Source: Pseudomonadota bacterium
GTDB lineage: Bacteria > Bdellovibrionota_C > UBA2361 > OMII01
DNA: 53,428 bases
Reading direction: 5' to 3'
NCBI GenBank assembly: GCA_026390555.1
Contig: JAPLFS010000032.1
Span: 96,001-149,428, forward strand
Numbering within the stretch: position 1 is the stretch's first letter; every line of letters starts with the position of its first letter. The translations under genes and the position numbers were made by a program. Under the pieces are notes generated by a model. The model did not search any database and was not told where the DNA came from. It saw only the letters and a program-made list of their open reading frames with translations. Shown in pieces: positions 27,297 through 34,493 of this stretch.

Positions 27297-28348
27297 CGTT
27301 TTTTACCCGCTGAGAATGAGCGTGACTCAATCGATAACCACATACGAATGGCCAGCATTAGCCCGGCAACTCCAGCCCCTAGCCGAATCGCTCTAAAGGC
27401 GGCGCTGTTAGGAACCTCCAGTAACCATTGCCTTAGAGCCGGCATATCATCTGAGATCATCCGTCCAAACGAGATCTGGCCGAGCATTACAATCAGAGCT
27501 GCCGCCATCATCAGCGCCGACTCTACTGACCTTATCCGAAATGCTCGGTAGGCCGCCGCCGCGATATAGACCCCTAATAGTGCGAACATAGCCGAGCCAA
27601 GTTGGTTGAAAAAACCTTCGTAAAGCAGGGTATAGAGCTGCTGAACGGTAGTTGCTGCAGCGGCTTCTCGCAGATATGCGCCGCGTGCTACGGAAAATTT
27701 TGCGCCACTTGTTACGACCTCCTTTAGGAGTGTAGCGCTACCTGGAGAGAGCTCGCCCCATGAGACGGCATCGAGTTGCGCAAGCTTTTCACGCACAGTT
27801 GCGATATTTTCCTGCAACTCGTGCTTTAGAAGGGAAGATGCGCCGCGTTGCCCAAGTAGTTTTGTTTCAAGTACGCTTAGATGCTCAAACCCATAGAGCT
27901 TAAGAGCATCCACCCGGACTTGCAGAGCTGGTACAGTTAACGTGGCTGTAGTGTTATCTGCATCATCAATAATGCGCTGCGCAAATTCTGAGATAATCTG
28001 ACTACGTTGCTGCTCTGCGCTAAGTGCCAGGCTCTGCAGCCACTGGGCGCTAGTAACTCCGAGCATGCAAACAAGCCCAGTTATAAGCGCTAGGCTATAG
28101 ACCCATCCGATTTTTTTAAAAACTATTCTTGTACCGTGCGCACTTACGAGGTTAAAGAGCCCAAGCCCGATTGCCATCGCTCCGATAACGATAAAGCCGT
28201 TAGAGATCGCTTCGTGGCGATCCTTCACGCCGATAAAACTTATCGCCGACTCAGGCAGCACAAAGTAAAGGAAGAAATAGATGCCACCTAAAAACGTAAA
28301 GATCCGTATCAGCCGAGCTCTCTGATCGCTTGAATTTATCGTTACCAC
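27293..28348 (-). CDS. Multi-pass membrane protein with a helical extramembrane domain
   Basis: The 351-residue protein has about four N-terminal hydrophobic segments up to residue 110 and three near the C-terminus (GSAMFALLGVYIAAAAYRAF, ALMMAAALIVMLGQISFG, LGAGVAGLMLAI). Between them lies a helical, coiled-coil-prone domain of about 130 residues (LSAEQQRSQIISEFAQRIID...). It overlaps both neighbours (7 bp with the DUF6754 gene, 4 bp with the next), so the chain is translationally coupled. Function unknown. Confidence 0.72.
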   Translation of the reverse strand: MVTINSSDQRARLIRIFTFLGGIYFFLYFVLPESAISFIGVKDRHEAISNGFIVIGAMAIGLGLFNLVSAHGTRIVFKKIGWVYSLALITGLVCMLGVTSAQWLQSLALSAEQQRSQIISEFAQRIIDDADNTTATLTVPALQVRVDALKLYGFEHLSVLETKLLGQRGASSLLKHELQENIATVREKLAQLDAVSWGELSPGSATLLKEVVTSGAKFSVARGAYLREAAAATTVQQLYTLLYEGFFNQLGSAMFALLGVYIAAAAYRAFRIRSVESALMMAAALIVMLGQISFGRMISDDMPALRQWLLEVPNSAAFRAIRLGAGVAGLMLAIRMWLSIESRSFSAGKKR

Positions 28349-29154
28349 GTAAGGCTACTCCACTCGGTAGTAAAAAACAGATCCACCGTTGGCAATGTCC
28401 AGGTTGGGTAGATCGATTGCAGGGTTGCCCCGAGCACCCCGATCATAATAACAAGGGCAAAGAGTAGCTTTAAGCGATCCTGCGCTGCAAGGGTTGCAAC
28501 CTGTACCGGCTCACGACTCATATAGGCCGAGGCTCCAAAAAGCTCCTCTCCGATCAGTGTGTAATCACAGGTACAGATAAAAAATGCAACCTGCTCCGGA
28601 CTGACGCTTGCGGCGATCTGTTGTGCGCCAACCTGTTGGCCTGCCTCGGCTAGCACGAGCGCTTCAGCGGCGAATACGCCGAACATAAAAGCGGCTCCAG
28701 CTTTTTCGCGGTGTACGAGCCCCATATACCCGGAGGCGAAAGCGAACTGCTCACTTGAAAGAAACACTATACTCTGCGGATCAAACGCGGCACCCCTCCC
28801 CGCATCGTTATACGCCCCACGCACAGCATCCTCAACTATCACCATCGCTTCGGGGGAGTACTGTGGAACTATCAGCTTTAATTTATATCCAGCGACTCTC
28901 TTAGCAACTGCATGCAACACGCCGAGACAGGCGTACAGCACCGGGCCCACATCTGTCAGCGCCGTTGTAAAGACTACCGCGCGCCCCTGCTCTGCACAGC
29001 GCCCAATCGCCCCCTCAACCGCATCGATACCGGGAATACGCCGAATAAAATGGCGATATCCACGCTCAACTCGGCGTAGCTCATACAGCAGAAGCAGCAC
29101 GGCAAAGGCTACCGTGACAAGGATCCCTGGAGTTGCGTGTTCAAGTCCGCCCAT
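28342..29154 (-). CDS. DUF6754-domain membrane protein
   Basis: The 270-residue protein has an N-terminal membrane segment (GILVTVAFAVLLLLYEL) and another near the C-terminus (LLFALVIMIGVLGATL). The soluble core carries the features I associate with DUF6754: RRIPGIDAVEGAIGRCAEQGR, FLSSEQFAFASGYMG, REKAGAAFMFG, and CDYTLIGEELFGASAYMSREP. DUF6754 proteins have no published function that I know of and tend to occur with MutL-like ATPases, as here. The stop of the small upstream gene lies 4 bp before its ATG. Confidence 0.82.
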   Translation of the reverse strand: MGGLEHATPGILVTVAFAVLLLLYELRRVERGYRHFIRRIPGIDAVEGAIGRCAEQGRAVVFTTALTDVGPVLYACLGVLHAVAKRVAGYKLKLIVPQYSPEAMVIVEDAVRGAYNDAGRGAAFDPQSIVFLSSEQFAFASGYMGLVHREKAGAAFMFGVFAAEALVLAEAGQQVGAQQIAASVSPEQVAFFICTCDYTLIGEELFGASAYMSREPVQVATLAAQDRLKLLFALVIMIGVLGATLQSIYPTWTLPTVDLFFTTEWSSLTW

Positions 29155-29158
29155 ATTA

Positions 29159-29437
29159 TTAGCTGCTTAAACTCCTATTACCATCCCGCGAACTCTCAAG
29201 ACGTTGAATCATGTCCTCAACGGCCTCACTTGAGGCAAGGGCTGCGCGTAAGGCCGGCGCAAATTTAGGCCCTAGCAATGCGCACGCCAACGGCTCCCCT
29301 ATGCCGTAAAGCTCACGCATGCAGCCAACCAGGGGCTTACACATCTCAAGAATAAAGATCGCCGGCTCGCATAATTTGCGGCGGATAATCGCCTCAACTA
29401 AGGGCTCGGTGCTGGCTGCTAGGCTGCTCTCTGTCAT
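29159..29437 (-). CDS. Small helical protein heading the DUF6754 part of the operon
   Basis: The 92-residue product (start ATG at 29437) is predicted all-helical and soluble (LVEAIIRRKLCEPAIFILEM...EPLACALLGPKFAPALRAAL). The same frame stays open up to 29797, but that extension runs through a duplicated gene fragment and foreign sequence and is not credible. The start codon has no strong ribosome site. The insertion begins just upstream, so its original leader may have been disrupted. Confidence 0.6.
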   Translation of the reverse strand: MTESSLAASTEPLVEAIIRRKLCEPAIFILEMCKPLVGCMRELYGIGEPLACALLGPKFAPALRAALASSEAVEDMIQRLESSRDGNRSLSS

Positions 29438-29493
29438 ATATGGACGGTAGTAAAAAAACGGCGCTGAGAAAAGGTAGTAACTATGCTTAGAGG

Positions 29494-29569
29494 GAAGTCC
29501 CCGCTCTATCCACGTCGTTCCCGTTGTAGCTGATGCAGCTCGCGTTGCAAGAGATCGGTCTGCTCGCCC
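29494..29569 (-). repeat. 76-bp direct repeat, copy A (duplicated 3' end of an operon gene)
   Basis: This stretch matches 31977-32052 with three mismatches. Copy B is the true 3' end (last 21 codons, stop and 12 bp beyond) of the exported coiled-coil gene 31989-32690. Copy A is a detached duplicate at the other border of the 2.4 kb insertion, like an att-site or target duplication. Confidence 0.9.
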
Positions 29570-29574
29570 ATTTG

Positions 29575-29670
29575 TACCTTTGCACTGTGGGCTTTGCCGG
29601 AATTGGTGTGTTTTACGACTTCTGGACAATGAATGGTCAAATCGATGAGCTAAACCGCCAATCTGCTTGA
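29575..29670 (+). pseudogene. Fragment of a TM2-domain protein (C-terminal end)
   Basis: Reading the plus strand from 29575 gives about 31 residues ending at TGA 29668-29670. The segment VGFAGIGVFYDFWTMNG followed by QIDELNRQ matches the end of TM2-type membrane domains (GGxGIW...D...). No start codon or upstream half is present; the fragment begins 5 bp after repeat copy A, so it looks truncated by the rearrangement. Recognition is by eye over a short stretch. Confidence 0.5.
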
Positions 29671-29697
29671 TAATTGGCAATCTGTTTTGATCAGAAC

Positions 29698-30108
29698 TCA
29701 ATCCTTCAAAAATATTTTCCCCCAATAATATGGCTGCAGCTCTTTGAGAGTTTTCATTTCCCATTTCTGCGAGTCCAGGGGACTTGGTACTGCGCACTCG
29801 ATTTCATTTCCCCAGAACATCAGTCTTTCTTGGCAAACCCCACACGGAGTCAGAATATGAAATACTCCTTTGTCATCTCGGGACACACAGACCGTTGCCG
29901 TAACCTTCTGACCAAGCTTGTAGGCCTCGCAGATGGCTCCGACCTCATGACAGAGCTCGACCGATAGACTGACGACACCTGGAGCTGTCGAAACCAGAAG
30001 AGTGCCGGCATCGGTGTACATCGCCGCAGCGCCTGCCCAAGGCTCATTGGGGAATCGTTTTTCAATATATGCTTTCGCAGCTAGCACCAGCGCTTCATTT
30101 AATTTCAT
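29698..30108 (-). CDS. Cytidine deaminase-like protein (blasticidin-S deaminase type)
   Basis: The 136-residue protein has the zinc-dependent deaminase core: C53-H54-E55 in ELCHEVGAICEA and C89/C92 in LTPCGVCQE. With C53 as first ligand and E55 as proton shuttle, this is the three-cysteine arrangement of tetrameric cytidine deaminases and blasticidin-S deaminases. A gagg ribosome site lies five bases before the ATG. The substrate (cytidine, a modified nucleoside, or an antibiotic) cannot be told. It lies in the 2.4 kb insertion and is probably transferred cargo. Confidence 0.85.
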   Translation of the reverse strand: MKLNEALVLAAKAYIEKRFPNEPWAGAAAMYTDAGTLLVSTAPGVVSLSVELCHEVGAICEAYKLGQKVTATVCVSRDDKGVFHILTPCGVCQERLMFWGNEIECAVPSPLDSQKWEMKTLKELQPYYWGKIFLKD

Positions 30109-30202
30109 AGGTCCTCACAATGCTTTTACCAGAAGCAAACACGGATTAGAATCGCCCCACAAGGTTTTAAATTCTTCCAAGGGTTCGAAGCCTGCTTTAG
30201 GC

Positions 30203-30291
30203 ATTGGTACGGGGTCACGGCCATTAAGTTAAGGGATATCTATCCGAGAAGTTTTGCTCGGTTGATGGAGCAGGAGTAACCCCGTACCAAT
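30203..30291. mobile_element. 89-bp inverted-repeat (MITE-like) element
   Basis: A 16-bp inverted repeat with one mismatch (attggtacggggtcac at 30203-30218, gtaaccccgtaccaat at 30276-30291) brackets 57 bp with no ORF. The same terminal motif, gtgac(c/t)ccgtaccaat, ends the IS-derived repeats at 49251-49266 and 51254-51269, so this is likely a minimal derivative of one terminus of the same element family. Confidence 0.7.
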
Positions 30292-30353
30292 TATTTAATT
30301 CCAGGTATGTGAGGAGGAGTTTCTTCGCTAGTGCAAGCTCTCGTTACCGCCCA

Positions 30354-31052
30354 CTAGGGGATTATTCGTGGCTCTTTAATGAGGATCAGTAGCTGGTCAG
30401 GGCGGAAGGCACCCGATGGGGGCGGGTTCCAAATAAGGCCGTTGACGATGTCTGCAAGCTCCTTGCCGTCTTCGGCATTTACCCGGCTTCCTTCCTCCAA
30501 GGACCAGGCATTTGTTGGATGTGGCGAGGTGTCTGAGCAGGCAGTCTTCTTTTTCGCGATCTCAGCGTTGATGTTTTTCTGGTCTGCCAGCACACCCTTC
30601 CACCATCTCATAAGCCCGAGCACGCGGCCTTGTTTGGCGAGTGGTTTGAGTTTTTTATTTACGTTGATGGCCTTAATCTGCTTGTCGTAGCTCTCTTGGC
30701 CGGCTTTAAAGTACTTGTTGATTGAGTCTTGGAGCCGCGCGAGTGCCGCTTCGCACTCCTGCTTAAGCTGTGGGTTTGAGGTGGCAACCGGATCGGGCTG
30801 TATCCCCGGCCTGGCGGTGTCTACTACAGGCTGTTTCGGTGGACTGCTGCCGGGATTAAGAAGTCGGTCGATAGCGTCGTTTAGCCTGTTCATCGAATTG
30901 CCGACCCCGTAGTCCATCTCCTTATCTGTGCGAGAGCTTTGAGGTGGTGGTGGCTTCGGTAGCGTATTCTTTTTCTCTGCAGAGACGCTGGGCATGCCGA
31001 CCAGCACAAACGATGCACCAATGACTGCCGCGAACCCGAGTAGCTTCTTCAT
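30354..31052 (-). CDS. Exported protein of unknown function within the insertion
   Basis: Starting at the ATG 31052, which has a gggggag ribosome site, the protein has 232 residues with a Sec signal peptide (KKLLGFAAVIGASFVLVG, cleavage near VSA-EKK). A proline-rich linker (LPKPPPPQ) and a mostly helical body follow (LARLQDSINKYFKAGQES). The open frame extends to 31133 into IS-derived sequence, but that part is not credible. The IS-like end begins 29 bp upstream, so the promoter may come from it. No family is recognised. Confidence 0.65.
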   Translation of the reverse strand: MKKLLGFAAVIGASFVLVGMPSVSAEKKNTLPKPPPPQSSRTDKEMDYGVGNSMNRLNDAIDRLLNPGSSPPKQPVVDTARPGIQPDPVATSNPQLKQECEAALARLQDSINKYFKAGQESYDKQIKAINVNKKLKPLAKQGRVLGLMRWWKGVLADQKNINAEIAKKKTACSDTSPHPTNAWSLEEGSRVNAEDGKELADIVNGLIWNPPPSGAFRPDQLLILIKEPRIIP

Positions 31053-31080
31053 TTCTCCCCCCTCTATAACTCCAAAGGAA

Positions 31081-31348
31081 GGATAGGAAGATAAATTCAC
31101 TTTCCGCAAGTAGCTGATCTGCGGTCTCGACATTGCAACAGGACCCTTGGTATGGCCGAAAGTTGTAGAAAAGTTGTTTCTAGTCGCTCAGATTGCCGTT
31201 TTTGACCTAGCAGAAGAGCACGAGAGGATAAGCTAAGTAGCGAAAAATAGCATAGCAGCTACACGTCCCCCCTACCCCGTTATCAAGAAAATGAAGCGGC
31301 GCTTAGAAGTCATCAGGTGACGGCTCAAAAGAGTCACAAGAGGAAAGC
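31081..31348 (-). repeat. IS91-like element 3' terminal region, copy 1
   Basis: This noncoding stretch downstream of the transposase remnant aligns with 49005-49266 and 50929-51269 along most of its length: a shared ggatag...aagat start, gatctg, cagaa/gcacgagag, tagc, and ttagaagtcat. Alignment with copy 3 continues into the last transposase codons (tagaggtatcgat) up to gggatag. It is the only copy still joined to transposase coding sequence. Confidence 0.82.
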
Positions 31349-31972
31349 TCATAGGTATCCTGCGAGGTAGAGGTATCGATAAACTTTGGGATAGCTGGCG
31401 GTGCTCTGAAGTCTGGGAGCCCCATCTGCCTTCATAATATCTTTGATTGAGTGCTCATGCTGAATAAAGGCTACAATCCGCATCTGCGCCTTGCACTTGG
31501 GGCACTCAAGTGGATCTATCTCGCAAGTGCGCTTAATGCAGGCGGCCCAAGCACTCTTACGGAACTCACTGCGGTAGTCGCTCTCTGTCCTGCTCTCTGG
31601 TTCGCTCTCTTTTTCCTTTGCGGAATGAGCCGCGAGTTTAGCCCGCTCGCCTCGTCGTCTTGAGGAGTATCGTCCGTAGTATCTGGTGATGCTCTCGTAG
31701 GTCTTAGGTATATGACACGAGAGCTCCGCCAAAAACTCTAGTGCGTCGAACTCATGCGCCGTTCCATCCTTTGTACGGTAGGCGACTGAATTATGTTGTA
31801 TGAAGAGCTTCTCAAGAGAGAGTGGAGCACGTTCGATATAGCGAGCCACAAACTGCTCGCTCTCTTTATAGTGTAAGGGGTCACCCATCCAGACCCCAAA
31901 GCGGGTATGATCTTGAGAGAGAATCTGCGCTACGACATCGTCAGTGATGAGCTCCCTTTTGTATAGACCCCC
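31349..31972 (-). pseudogene. IS91-family (Y2-type) transposase, N-terminally truncated
   Basis: The open frame of about 207 codons covers only the C-terminal part of the family: VWMGDPL, VARYIERAPLSLEKL, FDALEFLAELSCHIPK followed by RYYGRYS, and the cysteine-containing WAACIKRTCEIDPLECPKC that typifies the Putative-transposase domain. The N-terminal zinc finger and the HUH/tyrosine catalytic region are missing, so it cannot act. The frame starts right after a TAG at 31975-31973, four bp from repeat copy B, so the truncation point coincides with the insertion border. An ATG at 31888 is internal. Confidence 0.85.
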
Positions 31973-31976
31973 CTAA

Positions 31977-32052
31977 GAAGTCCCCGCGCTATCCACGCCG
32001 TTCCCGTTGTAGCTGATGCAGCTCGCGTTGCAAGAGATCGATCTGCTCGCCC
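31977..32052 (-). repeat. 76-bp direct repeat, copy B
   Basis: This is the native copy, comprising the last 21 codons and stop of the exported coiled-coil gene plus 12 bp beyond the stop. It matches 29494-29569 with three mismatches. Confidence 0.9.
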
Positions 32053-32690
32053 CTGGTCGATTCGATTAAGCTTAGCTGCTCTTGTAGCTCATTCGACACA
32101 GCCGCACCCCCTGCAGCCCCACCCTCTCTGACCCGCAGCTCTAAAAGGTTTAGCTGCTCATTTAGCTCTGCCTCACGCTTCTTAAATGCGACCGGAGTCG
32201 AGCTCGCTTTTATTGCGTTTAATCTAGCTCGCGCCAACTCCCGAGCAGCCGCAACACCCTCGCCATCTACTATCTTAGTGGCGCCGTCCCGTTGTCGCTC
32301 GATCTGCTTGCGTATTGCGGCTGTATCAAGCAGGAGCTCAGGCTCTATAACAGGGAGTGCAATCTCTCGGGATGCTGTAAAGAGAGCCCCCTCCTTAGTT
32401 TCAAGCACAAAGAGAGCCTGTAGCTTACCCTGTATAATGTCGGGTATCGCAAGACGCCCGACCAAAATAACCTTATCTTGAGCAGCACTCGAAATAATCG
32501 TTGCAGAGGTAGCAGCAATGGTTCGCTCTGGCGCTATCAGGAAGAGATTCGCCCGTACAGGATCTCCAGTTACATTAATTGGTAAACTGATAGTTATACT
32601 CTTCTGGTCAGCCGCACATATCTTTGCCGCAAAAATAAAGATAAAGATAAGGCTACAGAGTGATAATAGCGCCCATTTATTGAAGCTCAT
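31989..32690 (-). CDS. Exported protein with C-terminal coiled coil, MutL/DUF6754 operon
   Basis: From the ATG at 32690 (ggag site seven bases before; the frame also opens at 32708) the protein has 233 residues. It has a signal peptide (LLSLCSLIFIFIFAAKICAA), a beta-rich domain of about 100 residues, and a long charged coiled coil from about 130 to the end (ELNEQLNLLELRV, LQEQLSLIESTRGEQ). It overlaps the upstream gene by 14 bp. Its 3' end is duplicated at 29494-29569. Function unknown. Confidence 0.7.
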   Translation of the reverse strand: MSFNKWALLSLCSLIFIFIFAAKICAADQKSITISLPINVTGDPVRANLFLIAPERTIAATSATIISSAAQDKVILVGRLAIPDIIQGKLQALFVLETKEGALFTASREIALPVIEPELLLDTAAIRKQIERQRDGATKIVDGEGVAAARELARARLNAIKASSTPVAFKKREAELNEQLNLLELRVREGGAAGGAAVSNELQEQLSLIESTRGEQIDLLQRELHQLQRERRG

Positions 32691-33495
32691 TGTAAAACTC
32701 CTGCTCACTCTGCGTCTCTCTATTTAGATCTCGCTCCGGCTCGGCATATTCAGAGCCACTTAAGAGTCGCTTTTGCTCTGCAATCTGGTCCAATAGATCT
32801 CTGACCCGATAGGCACGCTGAAGATCAGAGTCAAAGGTTGGCGATCTTTCAGGGGGTTTTAGTTGCAACACCTGCTCAATCCAGTGCGACTCTCGCTGGA
32901 TGCCCTCTCTACCGAGCGCTACCAAGCGGCCCTCTGGGGAGCTGCGCTGCGCTAACTCTAGGTTGCGTAGATCTGCATCTAACTCCACCTGCGAGGGGCT
33001 AGTCTGATGTTTTCCACTGATTAGCTCCCGATACGCCAAACCCCAACTCGATAGATCCTCGCTTAGCGCGGCGGGCGCCTCACTAATAACAACCCGCTCC
33101 AGAAACCAACTCCCATTTTCGTTCGTAATCGGATCTATAAAGTCCCCCTCATAGCGCCCCGTAATGCGTTCAAAGCCTATTAGCCTAACGCGACTATTCT
33201 TACCGCTCAAAATTAGGGGCAGTGCTGTGCTACCAGAGGAGTCCACGGTCATGGCGCGCTGTGGCGGAAGAGCCCCCTCGCCGAGCGCTACAGAGAGATC
33301 GCGCGCGCCCCGCGTGCTATCTATAAAGAGCGCAATATTACGCCCCCCAGCAACCTGCAACATCCCTGCATAGAGCGCTGGTGGCAAGGCTGGAAAGGCC
33401 CGCTCAAACTTACGCCACAGCAGATACCCTCCAGCACCGGCAGCAGCGCTAAATATAATAATAATCAAGAGTATGGGTAAAAATCGCCTCATCAC
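32677..33495 (-). CDS. Membrane-anchored protein, first gene of the MutL/DUF6754 operon
   Basis: The 272-residue protein has a single N-terminal membrane segment (FLPILLIIIIFSAAAGAGGYLLW), then a beta-rich region, then a helical C-terminal part (RVRDLLDQIAEQKRLL). It is probably periplasmic with an inner-membrane anchor. No family is recognised. The gene starts the minus-strand series that continues, past the insertion, to the MutL-like ATPase. Confidence 0.68.
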   Translation of the reverse strand: MMRRFLPILLIIIIFSAAAGAGGYLLWRKFERAFPALPPALYAGMLQVAGGRNIALFIDSTRGARDLSVALGEGALPPQRAMTVDSSGSTALPLILSGKNSRVRLIGFERITGRYEGDFIDPITNENGSWFLERVVISEAPAALSEDLSSWGLAYRELISGKHQTSPSQVELDADLRNLELAQRSSPEGRLVALGREGIQRESHWIEQVLQLKPPERSPTFDSDLQRAYRVRDLLDQIAEQKRLLSGSEYAEPERDLNRETQSEQEFYNELQ

Positions 33496-33563
33496 AGCTA
33501 CTCTAGCTTACGATAGAGGGTACGCAAAAGCTCTCTAGATACCTAAACACACCACCACAAAAT

Positions 33564-33597
33564 AAAAAGGCCGCAAAACAAAAAAGGCCACAAAACA
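33564..33597. repeat. 17-bp tandem repeat in an intergenic spacer
   Basis: Two adjacent copies of aaaaaggcc(g/a)caaaaca (33564-33580 and 33581-33597, one mismatch) lie in the 140-bp spacer upstream of the operon. On the minus strand this gives runs of T after ggcc and might aid termination of the acyltransferase gene; no hairpin is clear. Confidence 0.45.
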
Positions 33598-33635
33598 GAG
33601 AAGGGCTATCCAGCTTGCGGTGATGAGCCCCCTGA

Positions 33636-34442
33636 CTACGGGGTCCGCACCTTTATAACTCTAGCTGGAGTGCCAACAGCAACCCCCCAATCCGGCACAT
33701 CCTCCATAACAAGCGAGTGCGCTCCGATGATTGCGTGCTTCCCTATAGTGACACCATCTAGCACCGTTGCGCGCGCACCGAGCCAAGCGTGCTCGCCAAT
33801 CTTAACCCCGCCCTGGATCTGCATCGGTGCTGAGATTAGGGCTGCTCCATCAACGCCCTCGCTGTGATTGCCTGGTCCGATGTAACAATAAGCCCCAATT
33901 AAAACGCTCTCGCCCAGCTCAACCCGTGAGTTCGTTGCAACTCGGCAGTACGAGCCAACGTTGCAGCCGGCACCGATAGTTATCGCGCCACCTTTAGCCG
34001 CTACAGTAGTAAAGCGCCCGATGCTTACCCTGTCATGCAGCTCGATTGAGCCCTGTGCGCCGCGCACATCGAGCGCCGCATAATCATCAATAAGAACCCC
34101 CTCCCCAATTGAGATCTGCTTCGGGACACGTATCGTAACGCCCCGGCCAAAGGCTGGGCGACGCCCACACCCCTTAAACAGGTGCGGATATAATATAGAG
34201 CGCGCGGCGAGTCCGGGCAGTCCGGGCAGATTTGCAAAGAGCCCCTGAATAAGCTCGTAGCTTATTAGGTGCAGGAGTGAGGCATCCCCCACCGCTAGCC
34301 GCCGATAGAGCTCAAAGGCCGATCTCGATGTATCGGAGAGCTGCTCCTGTTGGGGGGTCATCGCAGGGGGTGTATTCATAGGGGGTAAGCCCTTGAGGTT
34401 CCTATAAAGTGGCAGTCTATCAAGTTTATTTAAATAGATCAT
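33636..34442 (-). CDS. Hexapeptide-repeat (left-handed beta-helix) acyltransferase
   Basis: The C-terminal two thirds show hexapeptide periodicity (ISIGEGVLIDDYAALDV, VSIGRFTTVAAKGGAITIGAGCNV, VKIGEHAWLGARATVLDGVTI) and end with VAVGTPARVIKVR as in sugar or serine O-acetyltransferases. A helical N-terminal region precedes it. The family transfers acetyl or other acyl groups from CoA; a role in surface polysaccharide is common, but the acceptor here is unknown. The start may be the 34442 ATG or the ATG about 21 codons later (MNTPPAM). No glycan genes adjoin. Confidence 0.85.
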   Translation of the reverse strand: MIYLNKLDRLPLYRNLKGLPPMNTPPAMTPQQEQLSDTSRSAFELYRRLAVGDASLLHLISYELIQGLFANLPGLPGLAARSILYPHLFKGCGRRPAFGRGVTIRVPKQISIGEGVLIDDYAALDVRGAQGSIELHDRVSIGRFTTVAAKGGAITIGAGCNVGSYCRVATNSRVELGESVLIGAYCYIGPGNHSEGVDGAALISAPMQIQGGVKIGEHAWLGARATVLDGVTIGKHAIIGAHSLVMEDVPDWGVAVGTPARVIKVRTP

Positions 34443-34493
34443 TAGCTTATCTGGCGGTAGCGATCTTTACAGGAACCCAGTATTATAGACGTT

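Larger units (their letters stand above)
29570..31976. mobile_element. 2.4 kb insertion interrupting the MutL/DUF6754 operon
   Basis: The segment lies between the two 76-bp repeat copies and splits an otherwise continuous minus-strand operon. From left to right it holds a TM2-domain fragment on the plus strand, a cytidine deaminase, a short inverted-repeat element, an exported protein gene, and an IS91-like end with a truncated transposase that abuts copy B. No integrase or intact transposase remains. The bounds are inferred from the repeats and from the change in gene content. Confidence 0.75.

Noticed and set aside
29159-29797. 212-codon minus-strand open frame
   Set aside because: Only the last 92 codons (from the ATG at 29437) look like a real gene. 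The upstream part crosses repeat copy A in the wrong frame and the TM2 fragment antisense, and overlaps the deaminase gene.
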